Shown piece by piece: positions 47,206-55,948 of a DNA stretch of 64,000 nt. This DNA is from Achromobacter kerstersii (GTDB taxonomy: Bacteria > Pseudomonadota > Gammaproteobacteria > Burkholderiales > Burkholderiaceae_B). The stretch covers positions 337,920-401,919 of the forward strand of contig NZ_CADIJQ010000006.1 in assembly GCF_902859595.1 (NCBI RefSeq). Reading direction: 5' to 3'. The translations under genes were made by a program, and so were the position numbers. Every line of letters begins with the position of its first letter. Positions within the stretch are counted from its first letter, which is position 1. The notes under the pieces were generated by a model. That model was not told the DNA's origin, made no database searches, and worked only from the letters and a program-made list of their open reading frames with translations.

Positions 47206-47679
47206 ATGACCCGCTCGATCTCTGGCCGCGTGGCCGAACTGGGCTACGCCCTGGAAGCCGCCTCCGCCCCCGCCGCCAACTACGTTCCGTTTGTTCTGGA
47301 AGGCAACCTGCTCTATATCTCGGGCCAAATTTCGCGCAAAGGCGGCAAGCCCCAGTACCTGGGCCAATTGGGCAACCAGATTTCCGATGCCGATGGCGTT
47401 GAAGCCGCCAAGCTGTCCGGCCTGGGCATCCTGTCGCAAATCGCCGCCGCCACCGGCGACCGCCTGGACCGCGTTGCACGCGTCGTGCGCCTGGGCGTAT
47501 TCGTGGCCAGCACGCCGGATTTCAACCGCCAAAGCGCCGTCGCCAATGGCGCGTCCGACCTGATGGTGGACGTGTTCGGTGACGCCGGCCGCCATTCGCG
47601 CAGCGCGGTGGGTGTGGCCTCGTTGCCGCAAGGCGTGGCCGTGGAAGTTGAAGCCGTAATCGCGCTCACGCCCGCCTGA
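47206..47679 (+). CDS. RidA/YjgF-family protein
   Basis: A 157-residue member of the RidA superfamily (YjgF/YER057c/UK114), longer than canonical RidA and closest to the branch with the pattern LLYISGQISRKGGKPQYLGQLG. The conserved arginine of the deaminase site appears in RVARVVRLGVFVAS. RidA enzymes hydrolyse reactive enamine/imine intermediates made by PLP enzymes, which fits the aminotransferase gene that follows 66 nt later. AAGG lies before ATG 47206. Whether this branch has deaminase activity is uncertain. Confidence 0.88.
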   Translation: MTRSISGRVAELGYALEAASAPAANYVPFVLEGNLLYISGQISRKGGKPQYLGQLGNQISDADGVEAAKLSGLGILSQIAAATGDRLDRVARVVRLGVFVASTPDFNRQSAVANGASDLMVDVFGDAGRHSRSAVGVASLPQGVAVEVEAVIALTPA

Positions 47680-47697
47680 TTTTTCGACAACATCCAT

Positions 47698-47719
47698 CGC
47701 AGGCTCGTCTGAGCCTGCG
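47698..47719 (+). other. hairpin between the RidA-like and aminotransferase genes
   Basis: CGCAGGCTC (47698-47706) pairs perfectly with GAGCCTGCG (47711-47719) around GTCT. There is no U-tract, so it is more likely an mRNA-stabilising or processing structure than a terminator. Confidence 0.5.
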
Positions 47720-47745
47720 CCTGCGACACGCTCCGAGCCCCCCCA

Positions 47746-48942
47746 ATGTCTGCCCCTCTGACTTCCGACGCCCGACTCGCCTTGCGCGGCCGCACGCCCG
47801 GTGCGCAACGCTGCGTCCACTTCAACCACGCCGGTTCGTCGCTACCCTCCGCCGCAACCGTGGATGCCGTCCACGAGCACCTGCTGCGCGAAGCCACGCA
47901 AGGGCCGATGGAAGCCGGAGTGCGGTCACGCGCGCTGACCGAAAGCGCCCGCACGCTGGGCGCGCAGTTGCTTAACGCGCAGCCTGAAGAGATTGCGTTG
48001 ACCACCGGCAATTCCCATGGCTGGGGCGCGGCCTTCGCGGCGCTGCCGCGCTGGCAGCCCGGTGACCGCATTCTGGTCGGCCGCCACGAATGGGGAGGCA
48101 ATCTGGCCACGATGCGGCTTCACGCCGAACGCGCCGGCGCGGTGCTTGAAACGATTCCGTCGGATGCGAGCGGCTGCGTGGACGCCGATGCGCTCGCCGC
48201 CATGGTGGATGAGCGCGTGCGTCTCATTGCGCTGACGTGGCTGCCGGCCAACGGCGGCCTGATCAACCCGGCCGCCGCCATCGGACGCGTGGCGCGCCAA
48301 CACGGCATTCCGTACTTCGTCGACGCCGCGCAAGCGCTCGGCCAACTACCCATTGATGTGGAGCAAGTTGGCTGCGACGTGTTGACCGGCCCGGGGCGCA
48401 AAGCGTTGCGCGGCCCGCGCGGCACCGGCCTCTTGTATGTGCGCCGCGCGTTCCTGGATCAGCTCACGCCCGCCTTCGTCGACACCCACTCCGCCCCCTT
48501 GAACGCCGACGGCCAGCCCGTGCTGCGCACCGATGCCGCGCGCCTGGAAGGCGCCGAAAGCTCATTGGCCATGCGTTGCGGCCTGGCTAACGCCTTGCAG
48601 GAAGCGCTGGACCTGGGCTTGGACACGATCCGCGCCACCATCGACGCCACCGCCCGCACGCTGCGCACGGAGCTTGCCGCCATTGACGGCATCACCGTGC
48701 TGGATCAGGGCCGCGAACAATCGGGGCTGGTCGCCTTCAATCTGGCGGGCCAGGACGCGGCCGATGTGCAGCGCGCACTGGCGGCGCAAGGCATCACCAT
48801 CGGCAGCAATGGCGTGCCCTACACGCCGCTGGACATGCAGGCGCGCGGTCTGACGCAGATTGCGCGGGCCTCCGTCAGCTACCTGACGAGCGACGACGAA
48901 ATCAGCCAGCTGCTGGATGGCTTGCGCAAGCTGGCGCGATAA
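47746..48942 (+). CDS. class V aminotransferase-fold protein
   Basis: A 398-residue PLP enzyme of the class V family (cysteine desulfurase/isopenicillin-N-epimerase-like). Recognisable parts are HFNHAGSSLPSAATVDAVHEHL, TTGNSHGWGAAFAALP, IPYFVDAAQALGQLPIDVE (the PLP-binding Asp) and the Schiff-base lysine segment TGPGRKALRGPRGTGLLYV. No cysteine-containing desulfurase loop is apparent, so a desulfurase role is doubtful. The RidA-like neighbour suggests a reaction that releases an enamine or imine. It is convergent with the EamA gene, with only 8 nt between the stops. Confidence 0.85.
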   Translation: MSAPLTSDARLALRGRTPGAQRCVHFNHAGSSLPSAATVDAVHEHLLREATQGPMEAGVRSRALTESARTLGAQLLNAQPEEIALTTGNSHGWGAAFAALPRWQPGDRILVGRHEWGGNLATMRLHAERAGAVLETIPSDASGCVDADALAAMVDERVRLIALTWLPANGGLINPAAAIGRVARQHGIPYFVDAAQALGQLPIDVEQVGCDVLTGPGRKALRGPRGTGLLYVRRAFLDQLTPAFVDTHSAPLNADGQPVLRTDAARLEGAESSLAMRCGLANALQEALDLGLDTIRATIDATARTLRTELAAIDGITVLDQGREQSGLVAFNLAGQDAADVQRALAAQGITIGSNGVPYTPLDMQARGLTQIARASVSYLTSDDEISQLLDGLRKLAR

Positions 48943-48950
48943 GCCTTACG

Positions 48951-49850
48951 TCACCGCGCGACGCACGGCCGGCGAAAAAACGGCGACCACTTCGTGAAGA
49001 CGAGCAGGTTGCCCACCATCACCAGCGCCAAACCCGCGAATGCAGCCGGTGTCCACTGATAGCCCTCGACCACCGTCGACACGCTTAGCGCCACCACCGG
49101 AAACAGCACCGTGCAATACGCCGCGCGCGCCGGACCCATCCGGCCGACCAGGGTCAGGTAAGCCGTGAAGCCAATCACCGAGCCTGGAATCGCCAAATAC
49201 AGCAGGGCGCCGACATACTGCGAAGAGCTGTCGAATTCAAACGGCAGACCCGCCACCAGGCACCCCGCCAGCAAGATCGACGCGCCGTACAACATGCTGT
49301 ACGCATTGCCGGTCAGCGGGCGGATGCCGGCGCGCTGCTGCAAGGATGACAGCATGTTGCCCGTGGAAAAGCAGAACGTGCCCAGCAGCGCAAACCCCAG
49401 GCCCAGCAGCGTTTCGTGGCTGGCCGCCTGGCTGGACAGCTCCGGCCAAAACAGCAGCACCAGGCCCGAAAAGCCGAACGCGCCCGCCAGCATCACGCGC
49501 GGCGCAATCCGGGTGCCGAACCACAGCCGGGCGTTCAGCGCGTTCCACAGGGTGGCCGCCGAAAACACCACCGACACCAGCCCGCTTGGAATCCATTGCG
49601 TTGCGGTGTAGAAGCACAGGAAGTTCAAACAGAACAAGCACAGCCCCTGGCCCACACAGAGCCAGTGTCCGCGCCGGTCCAGCTTCTGCAATTTGCGGGT
49701 CAGCAGCAAGGCGGCGAACAGCACCAGGCCCGCCAGCGCGAAGCGATAGAAAATGGACACGGGTATGGCCACCACGCCAAGCTGCAACTTGATGGCGATC
49801 CAGGTGGTGCCCCAGATGACGACGGTCAGGAAATACAGAAAGAGATTCAC
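48951..49850 (-). CDS. EamA/DMT-family transporter
   Basis: A ten-helix drug/metabolite transporter with two EamA repeats (FLYFLTVVIWGTTWIAIKLQ in the first, GSVIGFTAYLTLVGRMGPARAAY in the second). Such proteins export amino acids or other metabolites. The start is uncertain: the frame extends to a GTG at 49931, but the GTG at 49850 (product MNLFLYFLTVV, 299 aa) begins right at the first helix and is preferred. It is divergent from an AraC-family gene, which may regulate it. Confidence 0.85.
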   Translation of the reverse strand: MNLFLYFLTVVIWGTTWIAIKLQLGVVAIPVSIFYRFALAGLVLFAALLLTRKLQKLDRRGHWLCVGQGLCLFCLNFLCFYTATQWIPSGLVSVVFSAATLWNALNARLWFGTRIAPRVMLAGAFGFSGLVLLFWPELSSQAASHETLLGLGFALLGTFCFSTGNMLSSLQQRAGIRPLTGNAYSMLYGASILLAGCLVAGLPFEFDSSSQYVGALLYLAIPGSVIGFTAYLTLVGRMGPARAAYCTVLFPVVALSVSTVVEGYQWTPAAFAGLALVMVGNLLVFTKWSPFFRRPCVAR

Positions 49851-50012
49851 GATGCGATACGCAAGAAAAAGGGGACGTGAGGCCGACCCGTCAAACCTGG
49901 ATCGCCTGGCCGCGAGTGTGCGCCTGGCCACTCATCCGCGATTGCCGATTCTTGCGGTTATTCCGTCAAGGTTCGCGCGGCCCGAGCCAGATCGCAGTAG
50001 CATTTGAACCCT

Positions 50013-50903
50013 ATGGGTTCCGCTGCCTCGGCCCCGGCCGATTTCTCCGTTTTCCGCACCCTCTCGCGCTCCACCGCCACGCTGGAGCGCGCCGCGCCGT
50101 TGGGCGAAGGAATGGCCATTTCGCAATGGGCGCGCAGCGCGCACGAGACGCTGGGCTATGACTCGCCCGGCCACCACACGCTGTCGCTCTACCTGCATGG
50201 CGGCGACAAATCCTTCCGCGTCGGCCGCGACACGCTGCATGGCGGCGCCGGCAAGTTCTGCGTGCTGCCGGCGGAACATTATTCGCGCTGGTGCATGAAC
50301 GACACCGTGCATTTCCTGCACCTGTACATCTCGCCCGAACGGCTGGCGCGCGAAGCCGTGATGCGGCTGGACTGCGAACCCCGCACGCTGGAACTGCGCG
50401 ACCGCACCTACATCCAGGACGACTCGCTGATCGATGTGTGCCGGCAGCTGCTGGGCACCGACTGGACGCAGCCGTCAGACCGGCTGGCCGCCAGCAGCGC
50501 CGCCGAAACCGTGCTGCACCACCTGCTGATCCAGGGCGTGACCCGCAAGACCGCGCAGCCCGCGCGCGGCGGCCTGGCGCCGGCCGTGCGCCGCCGCATC
50601 ATGGACTATGTGGACGCGCACCTGCACGAGGCGCTGACGCTGGACGAGCTGGCCGGCGTGGCCGCCTTATCCACCTATCACTTCGCCCGCATGTTCCACA
50701 CCTCGTTCGGTGAACCGCCGCACGCGTGGGTGCGGGCACGCCGGCTAGCGCACGCGCGGCGCTTGCTGGCGGCCGGCAAGGGCGACCTGGCCGGCATCGC
50801 GCAGGCCAGCGGTTTCGGCAACGCCAGCCACCTGTCCCGCGTGTTCCGCGACGCAGTCGGCGTCACGCCCGGCCAATACCGCAGCGCCCGCCGCCAGCAC
50901 TGA
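50013..50903 (+). CDS. AraC-family transcriptional regulator
   Basis: A 296-residue regulator with an N-terminal cupin-like sensing domain (GYDSPGHHTLSLYLHGG and GAGKFCVLPAEHYSRW) and a C-terminal double HTH (about residues 195-293; LTLDELAGVAALSTYHFARMFHTSFGEPPHAWV, and IAQASGFGNASHLSRVFRDAVGVTPGQYR, in outline). ATG 50013 is preferred over the TTG at 50004. It is divergent from the EamA transporter gene across about 160 nt. Confidence 0.92.
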   Translation: MGSAASAPADFSVFRTLSRSTATLERAAPLGEGMAISQWARSAHETLGYDSPGHHTLSLYLHGGDKSFRVGRDTLHGGAGKFCVLPAEHYSRWCMNDTVHFLHLYISPERLAREAVMRLDCEPRTLELRDRTYIQDDSLIDVCRQLLGTDWTQPSDRLAASSAAETVLHHLLIQGVTRKTAQPARGGLAPAVRRRIMDYVDAHLHEALTLDELAGVAALSTYHFARMFHTSFGEPPHAWVRARRLAHARRLLAAGKGDLAGIAQASGFGNASHLSRVFRDAVGVTPGQYRSARRQH

Positions 50904-51041
50904 AACCCGCCGCCGTCCGGGTCCCGTCCAGCCCCGCGTCCATTCCCCCGCTCAGCCCCGGCTCCTGACTTGCGCGGTCTACAATGGCCCACCGCCTCAA
51001 CGGCCTGACGCCGCGGCCCGACCGCGCTTGCTCCCGACGCG

Positions 51042-52472
51042 ATGCCGTCTTCGATCTCTCGCGATTTTGATCCTCTGGCCGGCCCCGCCGCGCCGCGTCC
51101 GTTGCGCGCGCATTGGCTGGCTGAACTCATCCGCCTGCGCGAAACCCATTGGGGTCCGCTGGATGACGCCGACGCCGTGCGCCGCGTGCGGCAGCTGGAC
51201 ACCGATCTGCCTTCCCGCATCCTCGCCCGCGCCGGCTTGCTCGCGCAGCGCGAAAACCTGACATCGCTCGTCGACACCTGGAGCCGCAGCGCCAAAGCGA
51301 TGCTGGCGGCGTTGTTCGTGATTGCGCTGCTGTCGGGCATTGGCGTGGCCCTGGGCGCGCTGGGCGACGGCGCCCGGCCCGTCAATGTGTTGTGGGCGCT
51401 GGGCGCGTTGCTCGGCCTGCACGCGCTGACCTTCCTGTTGTGGCTGGCCAGCTTCCTGCTTCGGGCCTCCGCCATGACAGGTCTTGGCCGTCTGTGGCTC
51501 TGGGCCACCCGCAAGCTCGCGCGCGGCCCCGACGGCGCGCTGGTGCCACAAGCATTCCTGAATCTGCTGGCGCGGGCAGGCGCGTTGCGCTGGCTGTTCG
51601 GCGCCATCAGCCATCTGCTGTGGCTGACCGCGCTGTGCGCCGCGCTGGCGGCCTTGCTGGTGGTGCTGTCCACCGCCAGCTACCGCTTCATCTGGGCCAC
51701 CACGCTGCTGGCGCCCGACTCCTTCGTCTGGCTGACGCAAGCCATCGGCTGGCTGCCCGCGCATCTGGGCTTTCCGATGCCCGACGCCGCCATCATCCTC
51801 GCCAGCGACGGCACGCAGACACTCGCCGCCGAGGCGCAGGTGCAATGGTCGCTATGGCTGATCGGCGTGGTGGTTGTCTACGGCATCCTGCCCCGCCTGC
51901 TGGCCGGCGCGCTGTGCGGCGTTGCCACGCTGCGCGCGCTGCGGGCCTTGCGCATTGATCCTTCGCTGGCCGGTTTCGCGCCCTTGCGTGATCGTCTTGA
52001 GCCGCCCGCGCAGTCCACCGGCATCGACCGCCCTGTAGACCCGCTGCACGAACCGCGCGTGCAATCGGCGCCGCTGTCGGGCCTGGCGGGCCAGCCCGTG
52101 CTGCTGGGCCTGGAACTGCCAACCGACCTGCCCTGGCCGCCCGCCGACGTGCCTGCGCCCATCCAGGTCGCCGGCAACCTGGACACACGCGAAGAACGCA
52201 ACCGCGTGCTGGATGCATTGGCGCAGGCCGCGGCCTCGCGCCTGGTCATCGCCTGCGATGCGCGCCAGACGCCTGACCGCGGCACCTTGTCGCTGATCGC
52301 CGAACTGTCCGCGCACGCGCAACACACCCGCGTCTGGCTTATCGCGCCGTCCGACACCACCACACGCGCCGCGTTGTGGCGCGAGCGGCTGCTGGCGCTA
52401 GGCCTTGCCGCCGACGCCATCCTGCAAACGCCTGCCGCGCCGCTCGCGTGGCTGGAGTCCGGCCATGGCTGA
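51042..52472 (+). CDS. DUF2868-like membrane protein
   Basis: A 476-residue protein with an N-terminal cytoplasmic segment (RAHWLAELIRLRETHWGPLDD). About four to five membrane helices follow: near 86-110, 115-145 and 185-215, plus a pair near 270-295. The C-terminal domain (about 340-476) has a Rossmann-like pattern (ASRLVIACDARQTPDRG, TRVWLIAPSDTT). It matches my memory of DUF2868 proteins, which have no known function and are found next to DUF3482 GTPases in beta-proteobacteria. The stop overlaps the GTPase start by 8 nt (ATGGCTGA), so the pair is translationally coupled. TACAAT at 50980-50985 is a possible -10. Confidence 0.75.
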   Translation: MPSSISRDFDPLAGPAAPRPLRAHWLAELIRLRETHWGPLDDADAVRRVRQLDTDLPSRILARAGLLAQRENLTSLVDTWSRSAKAMLAALFVIALLSGIGVALGALGDGARPVNVLWALGALLGLHALTFLLWLASFLLRASAMTGLGRLWLWATRKLARGPDGALVPQAFLNLLARAGALRWLFGAISHLLWLTALCAALAALLVVLSTASYRFIWATTLLAPDSFVWLTQAIGWLPAHLGFPMPDAAIILASDGTQTLAAEAQVQWSLWLIGVVVVYGILPRLLAGALCGVATLRALRALRIDPSLAGFAPLRDRLEPPAQSTGIDRPVDPLHEPRVQSAPLSGLAGQPVLLGLELPTDLPWPPADVPAPIQVAGNLDTREERNRVLDALAQAAASRLVIACDARQTPDRGTLSLIAELSAHAQHTRVWLIAPSDTTTRAALWRERLLALGLAADAILQTPAAPLAWLESGHG

Positions 52473-53853
52473 CGACTTGATCAAGATCGCGCTGGTAGGC
52501 CACACCAACACGGGCAAGACCTCGCTCTTGCGCACGTTGACGCGCGACACCACGTTTGGCGAAGTGGCCGACAGCCCCGGCACCACGCGCCATGTCGAAG
52601 GCGCGCGCCTGCGGCTGGACGGACGCGCCGTGCTGGAATGGTTCGACACGCCGGGCATGGAAGACAGCATCGCGTTGCTGGAATACCTGGAACGGCTCGC
52701 CAGCCCCGACGAACGCCTGGACGGCCCCGCGCGCATCCGCCGCTTTCTGGATACGCCCGAAGCGCACGGCCGCTTCGAGCAAGAAGCTCGCGTGTTGACG
52801 AAGATGCTGGACTGCGACGCCGCGCTGTACGTCATTGATGCGCGCGACCCCGTGCTGGGCAAGCATCGCGACGAACTCTCGATTCTGGCCGCTTGCGGCC
52901 GGCCTCTGCTGCCCGTGCTGAACTTCGTCAACGCGCCCGCGCACCGCGCAGATGAATGGCGTGGCGCGATGGCGCGCTTGGGCCTGCATGCGGTGGTGGA
53001 GTTCGACACCGTTGCGCCGCCGCTGGATGGCGAGCAACAGCTGTACGCCAAGCTGGGCGTCTTGCTCGACCGCCATGCCGCCGCGCTGGCAAAGCTGTCC
53101 GACAGCCTGTCCGCGCAACGCCGCCAACGCCACGACGCCGCCTACGAACTGCTGGCCGATCTGCTCATCGATGTGGCGGCGCTGCATCTGTCCAGCCCCA
53201 GCGACGACGACGCGCTTGCCGCCACATCGAACCAATTGCGCGATCAGGTGCGCCAGCGCGAGCAAGCCTGCGTGAACGCCTTGCTTGCGCTCTACAACTT
53301 CCGCCCCGCCGATGTCACCGACGACGCGCTGCCGCTGCAAGGCGAGCGCTGGGGCATGGACCTCTTTCATCCGCAGGCCTTGAAAGACATGGGCGTGCAG
53401 GTAGGCATGGGTGCGGCGGCGGGTGCGATGGCGGGCGCGGCGGTGGACCTGTTCAGTGCAGGCTTGAGCCTGGGCACCGGCATGCTGATTGGCGCGGCGG
53501 CAGGCGGCTTGTGGCAGGGCGTTGAGAAGCTGGGCAAGCGCATGGCCGGCAAGCTGCGCGGCTGGCGCGAGATCAGCGTGGACGACGCCGTGCTGCGCTT
53601 GCTGGCGCTACGCCAGCGGCAACTGATCGACGCCTTGGAACGCCGCGGCCACGCCGCGCGCGAACCATTGACACTACGTCTTCCGGATGATGACGCGTGG
53701 CGCAAAGGCCCATTGCCCGAAGCACTGAAAGAAGCGCGCAGCCGGCCCGAATGGTCGGCGCTGGGCAAGCACTACGAAGATAGCGATCGCCGCAAGCGCG
53801 TGGTGCGCGACTTGGCGAAAACCCTTGCTAGCGCGCCGCCATCCGCCCCCTGA
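52465..53853 (+). CDS. DUF3482-like GTPase
   Basis: A 462-residue GTPase. G1 is GHTNTGKTS (residues 11-19), a TTRH stretch lies near G2, and G3 is DTPG in WFDTPGMED. The G4 position reads LNFVNAP instead of NKxD, so base specificity may differ. A helical middle follows. A glycine-rich hydrophobic segment at about 310-355 (GMGAAAGAMAGAAVDLF, GTGMLIGAAAGGLW) resembles a glycine-zipper membrane-inserting element, as in dynamin-like or YcjX/YfjP-type GTPases. Its start lies inside the DUF2868-like gene. The partners probably act together at the inner membrane; the function is unknown. Confidence 0.78.
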   Translation: MADDLIKIALVGHTNTGKTSLLRTLTRDTTFGEVADSPGTTRHVEGARLRLDGRAVLEWFDTPGMEDSIALLEYLERLASPDERLDGPARIRRFLDTPEAHGRFEQEARVLTKMLDCDAALYVIDARDPVLGKHRDELSILAACGRPLLPVLNFVNAPAHRADEWRGAMARLGLHAVVEFDTVAPPLDGEQQLYAKLGVLLDRHAAALAKLSDSLSAQRRQRHDAAYELLADLLIDVAALHLSSPSDDDALAATSNQLRDQVRQREQACVNALLALYNFRPADVTDDALPLQGERWGMDLFHPQALKDMGVQVGMGAAAGAMAGAAVDLFSAGLSLGTGMLIGAAAGGLWQGVEKLGKRMAGKLRGWREISVDDAVLRLLALRQRQLIDALERRGHAAREPLTLRLPDDDAWRKGPLPEALKEARSRPEWSALGKHYEDSDRRKRVVRDLAKTLASAPPSAP

Positions 53854-53930
53854 TCCGCCCCGCCGCAAGCCGCGCCAAACGCACCATTCAACGCTGACGG
53901 CAAGCACGGACTAACCCCAATCCAAACCGA

Positions 53931-53958
53931 TTGACGCTTAAACGAATCGCTCTATAAG
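53931..53958 (+). promoter_or_regulatory. promoter of the peptide-transporter operon
   Basis: TTGACG (53931-53936), a 16-nt spacer and TATAAG (53953-53958) form a good sigma70 promoter. It implies a leader of about 245 nt before the binding-protein ATG at 54210. The gap 53854-54209 has no credible gene. GAATC and GATTC flank the -10 (53944 and 53958 regions) as a loose dyad. Such long leaders of oppA/dppA genes are often small-RNA targets in other bacteria. Confidence 0.55.
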
Positions 53959-54209
53959 ATTCGATCTGCATCGGCGCGGGTCCGTCCCCGTCATGACAAT
54001 CACAAGGGGTTGGGTCCATCGTGAAGTCGAAGTCTTCGGCAGTGATTTCCGGCATCGCCCTCCACGGCCTGTGCGCAGTTCGCGCCGCGCGCCGCCCAGT
54101 CCAACACCGTCTTTCGTCGTAAGCAGCAACGCCATGCCCCGAGTCCCACAGGGGCCGGGGCCCTGTCACTTCTGTCGCGCGACACGCGCACCAACGGAGC
54201 ATGAGGGCT

Positions 54210-55817
54210 ATGCGTACTTTTCCCCACCTAAAGCAAGCTGCGCTGGCGGCCGCCATTGCCGCATCGCTGGCGTTCAGCGCCGGCGCGGCCGCCAAGACCT
54301 TCCACTGGGCGTATCAAGGTGACGCCACATCCATGGACCCGATGGCGCTGAACGAGACCTTCACGCTGGGCTTCCAGGGCAACATCTACGAAACGCTGGC
54401 GGGCTACGACGGCAACCTGAAACTGACGCCGCTGCTGGCCGAAAGCTGGGAAAACCCCGAGCCCACCAAGTGGGTCTTCAAGCTGCGCAAAGACGTGAAG
54501 TTCCACGACGGTTCGCCCTTCACGGCGGACGACGTCATCTTCTCGTGGAAGCGCAGCCTGACCCCTGGCTCCGACATGAAGGGCTACGGCGCCAAGGCCT
54601 CCGACATCAAGAAGGTGGACGACTACACCATCGAAGTCACCACCCCCACGCCCAACCCGATCTTGCCGCGCGAATGGGTGTTCCTGTACATCATGAGCAA
54701 GACGTGGGCCGAGAAGAACAAGACGACTGAAGCCACCAACGTCAAAGGCGACAACCAGGGCAACTACGCCAACCTGAACGCCAACGGCACCGGCCCCTTC
54801 ATGCTGGTGTCGCGCCAGCCGGATGTGAAGACGGTGCTCAAGCGTTATGACGGCTACTGGAACAAGAACATCAAGACCAACGTCGACGAGGTCATCTTCC
54901 AGCCCATCACGCAGGAAGCCACGCGCGTGGCCGCGCTGATCTCTGGCGAAATGGACCTGGTGCAGCCGGTGCCCGTGCAAGACTGGAAGCGCCTGGAAGA
55001 CGCCAAGGGCGTGAAGCCGCTGACGGCGCCCGAAGCGCGCGCCATCTTCATCGGCATGGACCAGGACCGCGACGAACTGCTGTTCTCGGACGTCAAGGGC
55101 AAGAACCCGTTCAAGGACCCGAAGGTGCGCGAAGCCGTCGTGCTGGCGGTCGACACCAAGGCCATCAACGACAAGATCATGCGGGGTGCAGCAAAGCCGC
55201 TGGGCTCGCTGGTGGCTACCGCCATCAACGGCTACGCCGATTCCTATGGCGCACCGTACAAGCCCGACCCCGAACGCGCCAAGAAGCTGCTGGCCGAAGC
55301 GGGCTACCCGAAGGGCTTCACCGTCACCATGGATTGCCCGAACGACCGCTACGTCAACGACGAAAAGGTCTGCCAGGCGGTGGCCGGCATGCTGGCGCGC
55401 GTGGGCATCAAGATCAACCTGCTGGCGCAGACCAAGTCCAAGTACTTCGGCAAAATCCTGCTGCAAGCCGGTAACCAGACCAGCATGTACATGCTGGGCT
55501 GGACCCCCAGCTCCACTGACGCGCACAACGCGCTGCTGAACCTGGCGGCGTGCCGTGATGCGAAGACGGCGGCTGGCCAGTTCAACCTGGGCGGCTACTG
55601 CAACAAGAAGGTTGACGACCTGACCAACAAGATCGGTGTTGAAACCGATCAGACCAAGCGCAACGCAATGATCAAGGAAGCCTTCGAGATCGTGCGCAGC
55701 GACTACGGTTATTTGCCGCTGCACCAGCAGCCCATGTCGTGGGGCGTGAAGGACAACATCAAGGTCATTCAACGCGCCGACGACGTGCTCGACCTGCGCG
55801 ATGTGGTGTTGCCGTAA
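54210..55817 (+). CDS. dipeptide/oligopeptide ABC transporter, substrate-binding protein
   Basis: A 535-residue SBP_bac_5 family periplasmic protein (DppA/OppA-like). A signal peptide (LAAAIAASLAFSAGAAA) is cleaved near residue 28. The mature start KTFHWAYQGDATSMDPMALNE and the domain signature VFKLRKDVKFHDGSPFTADDVIFSWKRSL, in outline, are typical. It delivers peptides or related ligands to the permeases encoded downstream. ATG 54210 has GGAG 10 nt upstream; the ATG at 54201 would leave only a 1-nt spacing. An 11-bp duplication spans its stop codon, and a GNRA-capped hairpin follows before the permease gene. Confidence 0.92.
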   Translation: MRTFPHLKQAALAAAIAASLAFSAGAAAKTFHWAYQGDATSMDPMALNETFTLGFQGNIYETLAGYDGNLKLTPLLAESWENPEPTKWVFKLRKDVKFHDGSPFTADDVIFSWKRSLTPGSDMKGYGAKASDIKKVDDYTIEVTTPTPNPILPREWVFLYIMSKTWAEKNKTTEATNVKGDNQGNYANLNANGTGPFMLVSRQPDVKTVLKRYDGYWNKNIKTNVDEVIFQPITQEATRVAALISGEMDLVQPVPVQDWKRLEDAKGVKPLTAPEARAIFIGMDQDRDELLFSDVKGKNPFKDPKVREAVVLAVDTKAINDKIMRGAAKPLGSLVATAINGYADSYGAPYKPDPERAKKLLAEAGYPKGFTVTMDCPNDRYVNDEKVCQAVAGMLARVGIKINLLAQTKSKYFGKILLQAGNQTSMYMLGWTPSSTDAHNALLNLAACRDAKTAAGQFNLGGYCNKKVDDLTNKIGVETDQTKRNAMIKEAFEIVRSDYGYLPLHQQPMSWGVKDNIKVIQRADDVLDLRDVVLP

Positions 55818-55846
55818 ACCTGCCGTAAACCTTTGACGTTGTATGC

Positions 55847-55870
55847 CCCGGATGGCGCAAGCCGTCCGGG
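55847..55870 (+). other. GNRA-capped hairpin between the binding-protein and permease genes
   Basis: CCCGGATGGC (55847-55856) pairs with GCCGTCCGGG (55861-55870), with one G-U pair, around the tetraloop GCAA. There is no U-tract. Directly upstream TGCCGTAAACC is repeated in tandem (55810-55820 and 55821-55831). The hairpin could stabilise the upstream mRNA and so favour the binding protein over the permeases. Confidence 0.6.
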
Positions 55871-55948
55871 CGCACCTGGCCCAGCTTCGCTTTCAAGCGT
55901 TCTACGCAAACGCGGCCCGGCGTTATCTGCAAACGAGGGCACCCGATA

